Assembly: GCF_003337575.1 (NCBI RefSeq)
Contig: NZ_QPJM01000005.1
Span: 186,001-250,000, forward strand
Length of the DNA stretch: 64,000 bases
DNA from: Phyllobacterium bourgognense
GTDB taxonomy: Bacteria; Pseudomonadota; Alphaproteobacteria; Rhizobiales; Rhizobiaceae
Reading direction: 5' to 3'
Shown: positions 36,936-45,945 of the stretch, one piece after another
How positions within the stretch are numbered: position 1 is the first letter of the stretch
Layout of the letters: each line of letters opens with the position of its first letter
The notes under the pieces: generated by a model
What the model was told of the DNA's origin: nothing
The model's database searches: none
Seen by the model: only the letters and a program-made list of their open reading frames with translations
Position numbers and translations under genes: made by a program

Positions 36936-37994
36936 CTATCTGCCCGATAGCGCGCGGTGCATTCTCTCGAGGAAAATAAGAACAGTCTGCTTGCGGTCGA
37001 GATTGAAAGCGGCGGCTTCCCTCGCCTCGTTCTGCATGTCCTGCCAGATACCGGACCAGCGGTTCGCCTGTGAAACGTCGCTCTGCTCTGCGCTGAGCCG
37101 CGCCTTCACTGCAATGCGCCCCAAAAGATCATCGAGAAAAAGATCGTACTGGATCTCGGCGTCGCGTCCCGACAGCGCCGTTGCCAACGCCTGGGCTTTG
37201 GGCACGTCGAACACAGGATTGCTCAGGATAGCATCGGTTGCCCCCGAGATTTCCAGCCCGCCAAATGCCAGCAACAATGCAGCTTTCCGAACGCTGCCGT
37301 TCGCATGGGCGATGAGCGAATCCGCATCGGGCAATTGTTCGGTATCGAGATTGATTGCCGAGAGAGCAGCGAGCAGGTCCTGGCGTTCAAGCGGTTCAAA
37401 ACGGATCGACTGGCAGCGTGAGCGGATTGTCGGCAACAGCCTGCCGGAAGAATGCGAGATCAGAATGAACAGGGTTCGCTGCGGCGGCTCTTCAAGAGTC
37501 TTCAGTAACGCATTGGCCGCATTGCGGTTCATGTCATCTGCAGGATCAACAATGACGATGCGCCACGCGCCGTCATGGGAGGTACGGTTGAGGAAGTGCG
37601 CGACCCGCCTGATTTCATCAACCGTGATGCCGGTCTTGAACTTGCCCGTCTTGGCATCTATCGGGCGGCTGATATGCAGCACGGACAGATGTGTTCCGCT
37701 TGCGAGTTGCCGGTAAGGCGCAACTGTGAAATTCGGCTCTGCAAGCGTCACCGGTGCCTCGCGTTCCGCAGGATATCTCAACATGTGGCCGGCAAGATGG
37801 AACGCCAGAGTTGCCTTTCCGACACCCTGCGCACCCTCGAGCAATAATGCGTGGTGCATCTGACCGGACTGATAGGATTGTGCGAGAAATGACCTTATCC
37901 CGGCGTGACCGAACAATGCGGGATTGGCCGAAGGTGCAGGAACACCATCGATAGTATCGTGGGTTGCCGGCACGTCGAGGGCGATGTCGCTCAT
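36936..37994 (-). CDS. holB: DNA polymerase III delta' subunit
   Basis: Clamp-loader subunit, 352 residues. A P-loop [15 protein letters not shown] is present, and the segments [23 protein letters not shown] and [14 protein letters not shown] are classic for delta'/DnaX relatives (sensor and SRC motif). Its start overlaps the tmk stop by four bases (ATGA). The spacer to metG is about 96 bases if metG starts at 36839. Confidence 0.94.
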   Translation of the reverse strand: MSDIALDVPATHDTIDGVPAPSANPALFGHAGIRSFLAQSYQSGQMHHALLLEGAQGVGKATLAFHLAGHMLRYPAEREAPVTLAEPNFTVAPYRQLASGTHLSVLHISRPIDAKTGKFKTGITVDEIRRVAHFLNRTSHDGAWRIVIVDPADDMNRNAANALLKTLEEPPQRTLFILISHSSGRLLPTIRSRCQSIRFEPLERQDLLAALSAINLDTEQLPDADSLIAHANGSVRKAALLLAFGGLEISGATDAILSNPVFDVPKAQALATALSGRDAEIQYDLFLDDLLGRIAVKARLSAEQSDVSQANRWSGIWQDMQNEAREAAAFNLDRKQTVLIFLERMHRALSGR

Positions 37995-38662
37995 TTCGCT
38001 ACCTCGATGCCTTGCTTCGTCTTCAGGCCGCGGCTGGTCTTCAACCGGTCGACCAGTGCGGCGATATCAGCTGCAATCTCATCAGCCGAACGATTTGCAG
38101 CAATCACCTTGCAGCGCTCGGGTTCTGCGGTCGCGATGGCGAGATAGGCGTCACGGCGCTTGCGGTGCAGATCGATCGTTTCCTTTTCGAAGCGGTCGGC
38201 AGTCCCTACCCCACGCCGTGCATGGGCGCGTTGCAGACCGACCTCGGCCGGCAGGTCAAGGATGATCGTCATATCCGGCATGAGACCGTTGATGGCGGCC
38301 CGTTCGATAGCGCGCATCAAATCCGGATCGAGATTGCCGGTCACGCCCTGATAGACGCGGCTGGAGTCGATGTAGCGGTCGCAGAGCACCATCTGGCCGG
38401 CCGTAAGTGCTTGACGTATAACTTGCTCCACATGGTCGTTGCGCGCTGCGGCAAACAGCAAGGCTTCCATGGCCGGGCCGAAAGGTTCGGCGGCGCCGCT
38501 CAATATGACATGGCGCACGGCTTCTGCACCCGGCGAGCCACCTGGCTCGCGCGTTACCAGCACGTCATCGCCACTGGCCCGCAAATGCTCCGCCAACCGG
38601 CCAATCTGTGTGGATTTGCCCGCGCCCTCGCCGCCCTCAAATGTTATGAATAGTCCTTGCAC
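37991..38662 (-). CDS. tmk: Thymidylate kinase
   Basis: Phosphorylates dTMP to dTDP, 223 residues. P-loop [12 protein letters not shown], the DR(Y/H) motif in LCDRYIDSS, and the lid segment ([12 protein letters not shown]) are visible. In other Rhizobiales tmk follows the dac gene directly; here a toxin-antitoxin pair lies between, only 33 bases upstream. The gene is essential in most bacteria, so how its transcription passes through or starts near the antitoxin gene matters. Confidence 0.95.
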   Translation of the reverse strand: MQGLFITFEGGEGAGKSTQIGRLAEHLRASGDDVLVTREPGGSPGAEAVRHVILSGAAEPFGPAMEALLFAAARNDHVEQVIRQALTAGQMVLCDRYIDSSRVYQGVTGNLDPDLMRAIERAAINGLMPDMTIILDLPAEVGLQRAHARRGVGTADRFEKETIDLHRKRRDAYLAIATAEPERCKVIAANRSADEIAADIAALVDRLKTSRGLKTKQGIEVAK

Positions 38663-38695
38663 GCTATCAGCTGTCTTTCGAATTCGAATGTGTGC

Positions 38696-38980
38696 TCACG
38701 CGGCATGCACAGCAAGCTTCAGGCCAAGCGCACGAATAACGCCGGTCAATGTTTCAAGCGTGGGGTTTCCCCCTTCGCTAAACGCTTTATAGATCGTTTC
38801 GCGACTGACACCGGCGTCTCTCGCAAGCTGTGTCATTCCGCGAGCGCGTGCAACATCGCCGATTACCGCGGTAATGAGAGCGGGATCACCATCTTCAAAT
38901 GCCGCTTCAACATAGGCCGCGATTGCTTCAGGAGTGTCCAGATGCTCTGTTATATCCCAAGGTTTGGTAGTGAGAGTCAT
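38696..38980 (-). CDS. Antitoxin of a HigBA/RelE-like module (XRE-type)
   Basis: A 94-residue DNA-binding protein of the addiction-module antidote family (helix-turn-helix with an N-terminal extension). The N-terminus (WDITEHLDTPEAIAAYVEAA) is the hallmark of this group, and the HTH is GMTQLARDAGVSRETIYKAF. It begins right after the toxin stop. The toxin-first order is characteristic of higBA modules. The protein probably represses its own promoter at the palindrome near 39282. Confidence 0.88.
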   Translation of the reverse strand: MTLTTKPWDITEHLDTPEAIAAYVEAAFEDGDPALITAVIGDVARARGMTQLARDAGVSRETIYKAFSEGGNPTLETLTGVIRALGLKLAVHAA

Positions 38981-39274
38981 TTACTCTATCTCCTTTGCCA
39001 ATGATTTTGCTCTCGCAATATCCGTGCTCTGTGTGCTTTTATCGCCGCCACATAGTAACAGCACCAAAACCAGTCCTCGTTGATGGTAGTAAATTCTATA
39101 CCCAGGCCCATAATCGATGCGTATCTCGCTGATGCCTCCTCCCACCGGTTTCACATCTCCCGGATTTCCCAATGAGAGGCGGCGAATCCTGATCTGGATT
39201 CGCGCCACCGCATTTTGGTCCTTCAATTTGGTAATCCAGTGAGAGAACTCAATGGTTTGGCGAATTTCGATCAT
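38981..39274 (-). CDS. RelE/ParE-superfamily toxin (HigB-like, phage Gp49-like)
   Basis: A 97-residue toxin of the RelE fold. Family features are the N-terminal IEFSHWITKLKDQNAVARI, a central Arg-rich RIRRLSLGNPGDVKPVGGGISEIRI, the GPGYRIYYHQRG strand and LLCGGDKSTQ near the end, as in the addiction-module killer group. Members of this fold cut mRNA at the ribosome. Start is ATG 39274 or GTG 39280. The pair is inserted between dac and tmk, with low-GC flanks. Confidence 0.88.
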   Translation of the reverse strand: MIEIRQTIEFSHWITKLKDQNAVARIQIRIRRLSLGNPGDVKPVGGGISEIRIDYGPGYRIYYHQRGLVLVLLLCGGDKSTQSTDIARAKSLAKEIE

Positions 39275-39281
39275 ACCCACT

Positions 39282-39295
39282 CTGTAATGTTACAG
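39282..39295 (-). promoter_or_regulatory. Palindromic operator candidate of the toxin-antitoxin pair
   Basis: CTGTAA-TG-TTACAG is a perfect 6-bp-arm palindrome eight bases before the toxin start. On the minus strand a TATAAT hexamer lies at 39310-39315, just upstream. This is where autorepression by a HigA-type antitoxin would act. Based on pattern and position only. Confidence 0.4.
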
Positions 39296-39341
39296 GCAAG
39301 TATCTGTCAATTATAATACACATATCGACAACAATTGGCGA

Positions 39342-40553
39342 CTAAAAATTCAATCGCCGGACCCAACCTGTCGTCAATTCGAATACCGCATCGAGCGAAC
39401 GCTTTTTCAGATCACCACTCTCGATTGCTTCCGCCGTATAGACCGGCGTTTCCTGGACGAGTGCATCGCCGATCCATATCCGCAATGTGCCGACCGGCTG
39501 ATCGGCTTTCAGTGGTGCCACCAATGGCCCTTGATAGACCACGTGCGCCTTTAGACGGTCGCGATTGGCGACCGGGATGAGAATGCTGATTTTCTCATGC
39601 GCTTTAAGAGCGACAGCTGATTTGATCCCGCCAAACACACTGGCTTCGCCAACGATTTCACCCTCAGCGAAGACGTCGGCCTCCTCGAAGGCCTGATAGG
39701 CCCATTCGAAGATGCGCTTGGCCTCCTCGGCGCGTTCCTTGTCACTGGCAAGGCCGCTGAGCGCAACGAAATAACGCCGTCCGTTCCGCTCCGCGGCGCC
39801 AACAATACCGTAGCCGGACTGTTCGGTGTAGCCGGTACCCATCCCGTCGGCGCCGATATCGAGACGCAGCAGCGGGTTGCGATTGCGCTGGAAGATATTG
39901 TTCCAGGTGAAATTATCCTGCGCATAGGTTCGGTAATATTCAGGATATTCGTGTTTGATATGCCGCGCCAGAGTGACGAGATCTGTCAGCGAAACCCTTT
40001 GCTTCGGATCAGGTAGGCCGGTCGAGTTGGTGAAGGTCGAGCTTTTCAGGCCAATTTCCTTCGCCCGGGCGTTCATCATCTCGGCGAATTTCTGTTCCGA
40101 GCCGGCAATGCCCTCGGCGAGGATAATACAGCCATCATTGGCCGATTGCACAATGACACCCTGGATCAAGTCGCCAACGCTGACGGAGGATTTCAGCTTG
40201 GCAAACATGGTTGATCCACCCGATGGTGCCCCGCCTGTTCGCCAGGCGTTTTCGCTCACGGTATACTGTGTCGATGGCGTAATCTCTCCTGTCTTGAGCG
40301 CATGGAAGACCACTTCCATGGTCATCAGCTTGGCAAGCGCCGCCGGCTCGATCAGTGTGTCAGGTGATTTTGCATAAAGAATCGTGCCAGTCTGATCCTC
40401 AACCATCAGCGCCTGCTTGGCCTTGGTATCAAACAGCGCATCCTGGGCGTTCGGCGCGCTAATCGAAGCGAGAGCGATGGCCGCGCCAAGAGCAAGAATA
40501 CGAAGTGGCACAGTCAGAGAACGTCCAAGCCGTTCGATATCAGTTACCGTCAT
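39342..40553 (-). CDS. DacA-like D-Ala-D-Ala carboxypeptidase homologue lacking catalytic Ser and Lys
   Basis: A 403-residue exported S11-family (PBP5-like) protein with a signal peptide (hydrophobic 16-34, cleavage near APNAQ). The fold is well kept (ILYAKSPDTLIEPA, SENAWRTGGAPSGGSTMF, SAND at 137-140, NRNPLLRLDIGADG). But the active-site SxxK reads A72-L-A-K75, and the KTG motif reads G239-T-G. Both changes were checked on codons (GCG at 40338-40340, GGT at 39837-39839, minus strand). So nucleophile and KTG lysine are missing while the frame is intact. It overlaps the rlpA stop by 14 bases. Likely a non-enzymatic muropeptide-binding relative; a second active DacA must exist elsewhere. Confidence 0.85.
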   Translation of the reverse strand: MTVTDIERLGRSLTVPLRILALGAAIALASISAPNAQDALFDTKAKQALMVEDQTGTILYAKSPDTLIEPAALAKLMTMEVVFHALKTGEITPSTQYTVSENAWRTGGAPSGGSTMFAKLKSSVSVGDLIQGVIVQSANDGCIILAEGIAGSEQKFAEMMNARAKEIGLKSSTFTNSTGLPDPKQRVSLTDLVTLARHIKHEYPEYYRTYAQDNFTWNNIFQRNRNPLLRLDIGADGMGTGYTEQSGYGIVGAAERNGRRYFVALSGLASDKERAEEAKRIFEWAYQAFEEADVFAEGEIVGEASVFGGIKSAVALKAHEKISILIPVANRDRLKAHVVYQGPLVAPLKADQPVGTLRIWIGDALVQETPVYTAEAIESGDLKKRSLDAVFELTTGWVRRLNF

Positions 40554-41847
40554 CACGGACGACGAAAGCATCGACGGCACCAGCCTTCCACGCCGCCTGA
40601 AGCAGAGTGTCGGCGTTCTTTCCAGCGCTTGCCCGTGCGATCACGGCAATACGAGGCCCTTCGGGGCTGGCAATTTCGGACAATTCGACCTTGCCAAGCG
40701 CAGTAAGCGCGGACATCACCCGGCTGGCTTCTGCTTTGCTGGAAAACAGGCCGACATCGATATATTCGCCCGAACCACCGGCGGCTCGCGGCATGTCGCT
40801 CATGCCCTTCCACGCGGTCGAAACAGCCTCTGGCGAAAGCAGGCTGTTTGCGGCTTGCGCGGTGCTGTTCGCACCTGCGACGCGCTCGCTGGCGTAGGAA
40901 CTGATGAATGGAGACACCTGCTTGCCGCCCTTGAGCGAGCCAATCAGGATCGTTGGCTTGTCATCAATATAGGGCCCGATCAGCGGTAGAACCGGAACGA
41001 TATCCATGTTGAAGGAAAGCCCCGAATTGTCCATCGGAGCCATTGCCTGTTGTGGTGCCGCGAGCTGAGCTGCCTGATCGTTCAGGGACATCGCTTGGCC
41101 ACCGAGGCTCGCCACCTGGATACCTGCTGGCTGAGGCAGCGCCATGCCTGGAATTGCGACAGGTGTATGCTGCGTCGGCGTCGGCCCATTCATGGCGATC
41201 ATCACGCCCGAAGCCGGCTGCCCGATCGGATCCGGTGCGCCGGAACCGCGATAGGAAGCCATCAGGTAATTATCATCGCGCCCTTCCAACGGTGCACGCC
41301 CGACATATTCAACCTTCACATTGGCTGTGCCGGTATCATGATAGTCGAGGAGTTGGGCCGCCTTTTGTGAAAGATCAATCAGGCGATTGCTGTGATAAGG
41401 ACCGCGATCATTGACACGGACGATAACCGAACTGCCATTGGTCAGGTTGGTAACACGGGCATAACTCGGCAAAGGCATGGTGGGGTGCGCGGCCGAGAGG
41501 TGGTTCATGTCGTATACTTCGCCGTTGGCGGTCAAACGGCCATGAAAAGCGGAACCATACCAGGAGGCCCTGCCCTTGCGGATATAACCCGGCTCTTCCC
41601 TGGGGTAGTACCATTTACCTGCAACCTGATATGGCCGGCCGGTCTGGTTGCGCCCCCCGCCGCGCGGCATGTTGCGGAAATCGGTGACGACGCGTGGACT
41701 GGCTTTCACACCATATTCTGCTTCGGCGAAATATTCCTTACCATGGGTTCGTTTGGCGACTTTGACTTGCGGCGATGATGCACAGGCTGCCATAAGGGCG
41801 CCCATTGCAACTACTCCCACAACGCGAAAAGCTTTGGCTTTTGACAA
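40540..41847 (-). CDS. rlpA: RlpA-like septal ring lipoprotein (SPOR domain)
   Basis: A 435-residue outer-membrane lipoprotein: signal with lipobox LMAAC near residue 22. It then has a double-psi beta-barrel RlpA domain (about 95-190: ASWYGSAFHGRLTANGEVYD, NHLSAAHPTMP, VRVNDRGPY), with the Glu, His and Asp used by Pseudomonas RlpA to cut naked glycan strands all present. A long linker follows, and a C-terminal SPOR domain (about 365-432, YIDVGLFSSKAEASRVM) should bind denuded septal peptidoglycan. The start is a TTG with a poor ribosome site, so uncertain. It heads the operon with the DacA-like gene. Confidence 0.9.
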   Translation of the reverse strand: MSKAKAFRVVGVVAMGALMAACASSPQVKVAKRTHGKEYFAEAEYGVKASPRVVTDFRNMPRGGGRNQTGRPYQVAGKWYYPREEPGYIRKGRASWYGSAFHGRLTANGEVYDMNHLSAAHPTMPLPSYARVTNLTNGSSVIVRVNDRGPYHSNRLIDLSQKAAQLLDYHDTGTANVKVEYVGRAPLEGRDDNYLMASYRGSGAPDPIGQPASGVMIAMNGPTPTQHTPVAIPGMALPQPAGIQVASLGGQAMSLNDQAAQLAAPQQAMAPMDNSGLSFNMDIVPVLPLIGPYIDDKPTILIGSLKGGKQVSPFISSYASERVAGANSTAQAANSLLSPEAVSTAWKGMSDMPRAAGGSGEYIDVGLFSSKAEASRVMSALTALGKVELSEIASPEGPRIAVIARASAGKNADTLLQAAWKAGAVDAFVVRDDGN

Positions 41848-42094
41848 TGCAAACCGCCGGCCGCGCAGGCCGCCCCCAAGGATTTTGTAATTTGATAGAC
41901 AGATCAGAATGCTGGCGCAACCCCGAGACCCATCATGGCAGGTGCACCAAGTGTATAAATGCCACCGATAGATTGATACCAGCTTAACAATATCTGGCCG
42001 TGGCTCTCTATTATCGCGTTCCTAAACGCCACCAGCGGTATGTGTTTGGGATTGGTTCACTTTTTGTGTAGGGCGGACTCATACCAGGAGTTGT

Positions 42095-44566
42095 TCAGTG
42101 TTTGATCTTCTTTGTCTCACTGGCGAGCTTGTCCCTTACCCGGTCTGTCAGCATCTCGACGATGGAATCGGCATCTTCTAGGTGCAGATTCACATCCCGT
42201 TGCGGATAAGGGATCTCGATCCCCTCCTCGGCAAAACGGTCGATCAAAGTGAAGCGGATTTCGTTCTGAACAGTGCCGGAGTTGGACAGATCCGCGAGAT
42301 GGACGCGCATCTCGAATTGCATGACTGACTCGCTGATTGCACTGAACGCGACAAACGGTTCCGGGTTCTTCAAGACAAGCGGGTGACCGCGGGCAATTTC
42401 CGTCAGGATGGCATGCACACGACGGGGGTCGACCTTATGAGAAACGCCGATCGGGATGTCGACGCGGCCGAGCTTGTTGCGATGCGTCCAGTTGCCAACA
42501 CTGCCGTTGATGAAGGATGAGTTTGGAATGATCAGGGACTGGCGCTGAAAGGTTTCAACCTCCGTTGCCCGGACGCTGATCTTCTTGACAATGCCGCCGA
42601 CGCCGCCGGTCTCGATCCAGTCGCCGACCTTGAACGGACGTTCCGCAAGCAAGATAAGACCCGAAACAAAGTTCGAGACAATCGCCTGCATACCGAAACC
42701 GATACCAAGCGACAGACCGCCGGCGACCAATGCCAGACTGGAAAGGTTGATGCCGGCCGCCGAAATGCCGATGACGCCTGCAATGCCGAGGCCAAGATAG
42801 CCAACTGCGGTGCGGATCGAATTGCGTACACCTGAATCGAGCCTGCCGCGCGCCATGACCCGATTGTCAAGCCAGCCCTGGAACCAGCGCGTAAATCCGT
42901 AGAAGAGCGCGAACAACAGAACGCCGATTGCAATCGAAACCAGTGAAATATTGACCGAACCAATCTGGAAACCCGTCGCGATCGCCACGAACCAGGCCGA
43001 CATTTCGCTCCATTGGAATCCCCACAGCAGGAGGATTATCGGAATACCAAGCGCTACGACGAAGATATTGATAACGATGCTCAACACCAGACCGAGCTGG
43101 TCGAGAGCAGTCTCATCCAAACCAAAACGGGTCTGCACCGCCCGTCCAAGCTTGGTCCCCGTCAGTGCATTCTCATCGGATACCGCGCGAGCCGTCAGGA
43201 AGCCGAGGTACATCGTGACGACCACGGCGCCGTTGATAACAATCTGCTGCGACACGAAGCGTGCCAGTCCGATATAACCGAGAAGCGCCGCGACGATAGG
43301 CACAAGACCGATCGTATAGAGGAAGAGCCGCATGGCCCTTGGCCAAGGCTTGATATTTCCGGTCTCTTCGTCTTCCAGCGGCCTCAACGACGCCATGGCG
43401 ATGATGAGGAGGCCCATCAGAACGGTGGCAAAGAGACTCTTCGCAACGGTCAATGACAATGGTGAACCAGCGATCTGATTGACCGTATCGGCGATGTAGT
43501 CGAGCCCGGTGATCGTTGCTGTGGCCGTGATCAGTACCATCAGGATCCGGCCTGGTCGCGGCGCTATCCGCACCAGACGCCAGTTGGGTGCACCCGGACA
43601 GATCACCGCCTGCGCCAGGGCGTGGACAAAATACACGATGCCAATAACGCAAAAGAGCATATAGATAAGTGATGCAATATCTGGTCGCAACACGTTGAAA
43701 TAATTAAGAAATAAGTAGGTAGTGACAAGGAAGACAACCACCGTCAGCGACCGCATGAGCGTCGACCAGAACGCGACAGCGAGGCGGCTGAGATAGGATG
43801 GCGATTCAATAGTCGCGTCACGCAGATAAAGATGGCCGAGTGTCCGCTGACCGCCTATCAGCAAAACGAGCGCTGCAATCGCCGCAAAAAAAGCAGCGGC
43901 CAGCATGGATTGCCATTTGAAGGAAACGACGAACCGCCACCAGGATGAAACAACCTGATTCATCGTTCGGATTTCCTGGCCGTAGGCTTCGGCGACTTCG
44001 CTACCGAGCGAATAATTGATGTTGACGCGCTGCGAAAGCGTGTTCGTGAACAATTCACGCCGTGCATCCACGGTTCGCTCAATCATCTTGTTGGCCGCGA
44101 TCAACTGATCCTCGGTCTCGCCGAGGACCGCATTGATTTCGGCCTTCTCGGTGATCAGCTTCGCCCGCTCATCGGTGACGATCTGGGCTTCCGGGGGCTG
44201 GCCTTGGGCTGGTGGAGGACCGAGCTGATCCAGCCGCGAATTGATTTCCGTGACACGCGGTCTGAATGACACGCCGATATCCAATAGTTTTTTGGCGCTG
44301 GCCTCCAGATTGAGGCGCAGATCCGCCAATGCTGCGTCGGTGTCGGCCTTCTCCATTTGTTGGGCATAATCTGTGATTTGCTTCTTCACGGCATCGATTG
44401 CCGGGCGCTGTTCCGCGACGATGCCCGTGACAGGAGCTTGTGCAGGCGCAGGCGCTTGCGCCGCCGCCGCATGTACCGCACCGGCGAGAATCAAAACCGT
44501 ATAAATCGCCAGAAGCATCTGCCGGACGGAGGAAGGAATCACAGGGCCAAATCCACGTAAAAACAA
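42095..44566 (-). CDS. MscS-family mechanosensitive channel, large form (DUF3772)
   Basis: An 823-residue inner-membrane protein. After a signal-like N-terminus (to about residue 36) comes a helical periplasmic domain of DUF3772 type (about 45-190, coiled-coil rich), then roughly ten membrane helices. The MscS core follows at about 600-790: the pore-lining GGLSLGIGFGMQAIVSNFVSG, then ERPFKVGDWIETGGVGGIV, RRSL-like FQRQSLIIPNSSFI and the C-terminal alpha/beta domain ending in IEIPYPQRDV. It should open under membrane tension during osmotic downshock. A single gene, facing the rlpA upstream region. Confidence 0.92.
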   Translation of the reverse strand: MFLRGFGPVIPSSVRQMLLAIYTVLILAGAVHAAAAQAPAPAQAPVTGIVAEQRPAIDAVKKQITDYAQQMEKADTDAALADLRLNLEASAKKLLDIGVSFRPRVTEINSRLDQLGPPPAQGQPPEAQIVTDERAKLITEKAEINAVLGETEDQLIAANKMIERTVDARRELFTNTLSQRVNINYSLGSEVAEAYGQEIRTMNQVVSSWWRFVVSFKWQSMLAAAFFAAIAALVLLIGGQRTLGHLYLRDATIESPSYLSRLAVAFWSTLMRSLTVVVFLVTTYLFLNYFNVLRPDIASLIYMLFCVIGIVYFVHALAQAVICPGAPNWRLVRIAPRPGRILMVLITATATITGLDYIADTVNQIAGSPLSLTVAKSLFATVLMGLLIIAMASLRPLEDEETGNIKPWPRAMRLFLYTIGLVPIVAALLGYIGLARFVSQQIVINGAVVVTMYLGFLTARAVSDENALTGTKLGRAVQTRFGLDETALDQLGLVLSIVINIFVVALGIPIILLLWGFQWSEMSAWFVAIATGFQIGSVNISLVSIAIGVLLFALFYGFTRWFQGWLDNRVMARGRLDSGVRNSIRTAVGYLGLGIAGVIGISAAGINLSSLALVAGGLSLGIGFGMQAIVSNFVSGLILLAERPFKVGDWIETGGVGGIVKKISVRATEVETFQRQSLIIPNSSFINGSVGNWTHRNKLGRVDIPIGVSHKVDPRRVHAILTEIARGHPLVLKNPEPFVAFSAISESVMQFEMRVHLADLSNSGTVQNEIRFTLIDRFAEEGIEIPYPQRDVNLHLEDADSIVEMLTDRVRDKLASETKKIKH

Positions 44567-44728
44567 TTTTCAGCGCACGATTGCCCGTTCATGTCGGCAC
44601 AATCAAGGCATTTTACGCTTTATATTGGCAGGCGGACGAGCTGTTGCCGTTCCGATATGGCGCCTGCGCTTGTCCTCCGGCTTTACCAACAAACATTCTC
44701 GCCGCCCGGCTGGACGCGCCCATGCCAA

Positions 44729-45196
44729 TCAAGGTGCCGGATTTAAAGTGACAGTCGTAACCCCTCCGGCGAAGTTGATGCCCTCCTGGCCCTCCACCGA
44801 AACGGGCTGCAAGGAAAATGCTCTGCCCGTGCCGCCTACAAGTATGTTTGCACCCGCGCCGGGCCCGACCGAGGCGTTTGCCCCGACACCGGCATAGGTA
44901 CCTGCGAGCGCTCCCGCTGGAAGTCCGCTCGTCGCTGCAACCACACCCCAGACCAGATGCCCCGACGCAACTTCTCCGATTGCAATGCCAAATTCGTCGA
45001 TTGATCCGGTGTAATTGTCGGTGTTACCCCCTTTGTCTTGCTTGAATGTGCAGGAAAGTTTTTGCTTCTCCACGACAAACATACCTATCCCTTTGGACAC
45101 ATCGCAGGCGAGCATTCCGATCTGGGTGGATTGCGCACCTGCATCAAAAGGAATGAAAACGGCGGCACACCCAAGAATCCTATGGAAAAAAGTCAT
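44729..45196 (-). CDS. DUF992 family exported protein
   Basis: A 155-residue protein with a signal peptide (ILGCAAVFIPFDAGA, cleavage near AGA) and a glycine-rich mature part typical of DUF992 proteins of Rhizobiales: IGMLACDVSKGIG, LSCTFKQDKGG, YTGSIDEFGIAIG, LVWGVVAATSGLPAGALAGTYAG and NILVGGTGRAFSLQPVSVEGQEG. Function unknown. AGGAG six bases before the ATG at 45196 fixes the start over an earlier TTG. Its upstream region contains the left arm of a 22-bp inverted repeat. Confidence 0.85.
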   Translation of the reverse strand: MTFFHRILGCAAVFIPFDAGAQSTQIGMLACDVSKGIGMFVVEKQKLSCTFKQDKGGNTDNYTGSIDEFGIAIGEVASGHLVWGVVAATSGLPAGALAGTYAGVGANASVGPGAGANILVGGTGRAFSLQPVSVEGQEGINFAGGVTTVTLNPAP

Positions 45197-45350
45197 TCGC
45201 AACTCCTATTGTTCGATCCGTTGGAAACAACGTTGGGCGGTTTCGAGCGATACACTGAAACCCCATAGGTTCGCTGCAGACCGAAGAAGTGAAGTACGTA
45301 ACAGTTACAGGGAGGCTGTCCGAAGAGCATTCGACGCCCGAACGTCGCAC

Positions 45351-45386
45351 CTGACAACACCACCGGGGCTGACAACACCACCGGGG
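45351..45386 (+). repeat. Tandem 18-bp direct repeat
   Basis: Two exact copies of CTGACAACACCACCGGGG (45351-45368, 45369-45386), followed by a partial third core ACCGGGGCTG at 45395-45404. It lies 50 bases before the channel-like gene, in its leader. Confidence 0.85.
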
Positions 45387-45435
45387 CGGATAGAACCGGG
45401 GCTGCAACTCTTCTTGGACTCATAAGGATAAAAGG

Positions 45436-45945
45436 ATGGACGAACTTTCAACCACCACGCCTGTTCTGGAAATTGCGGTTGGCACGCTGATATTGATCAT
45501 TGTCATTTTCGTCCACGGCGCGGGCATCAGAGTCATAAATCGACGCTTCAGCAGATCCTGGATTCATATGACAAGAAGCACGCCACATTGGCGCCCAAAC
45601 CTGCTGCTCGCAGTCACCATCGCGTCCCTGGCAACGTTGCATTTTGCCGAGACCCTCATCTGGGCCATTCCGATTTCTGCGCGAGGTTTAATTCCCTCGA
45701 TGCGGGACAGCTATTATTTCGTATTGGAAAACTACACCACGCTCGGCGAAGGCACCATACGGCTGCCCGATCAGTGGCGGTTGCTCGGACCAGTCATAGC
45801 AATATCCGGTTTGTTCACCTTCGGTTGGACAGGTAGCGTGCTTGTAAGCATCATGACAGAGTTTGGCAGGCTGGACAGGGAGCGAGCCAAGGGATTGGAT
45901 GATGGCGCTTCTTCGGAAGATTCCGGTAACCGGAATAGTTCCTGA
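45436..45945 (+). CDS. Potassium-channel-like membrane protein
   Basis: A 169-residue protein with three hydrophobic segments (about 10-30, 54-80, 113-140). A pore-like loop ENYTTLGEGTIRLPDQWRLLG (residues 98-118) precedes the last helix (FGWTGSVLVSIM). This matches the rhizobial ion-channel-type proteins that carry TTLGYG plus LP-x-WRLLG. Here the filter reads TTLGEG, with Glu105 in place of the aromatic residue, so K+ selectivity is doubtful. AAGGATAAAAGG precedes the ATG. The gene is alone inside a 22-bp inverted repeat. Confidence 0.75.
   Translation: MDELSTTTPVLEIAVGTLILIIVIFVHGAGIRVINRRFSRSWIHMTRSTPHWRPNLLLAVTIASLATLHFAETLIWAIPISARGLIPSMRDSYYFVLENYTTLGEGTIRLPDQWRLLGPVIAISGLFTFGWTGSVLVSIMTEFGRLDRERAKGLDDGASSEDSGNRNSS

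Noticed and set aside
40321-40360. Sequencing error as explanation for the missing Ser in the DacA-like protein
   Set aside because: The frame is intact and the KTG lysine is also replaced by a codon differing at several bases, so a single read error cannot explain both.
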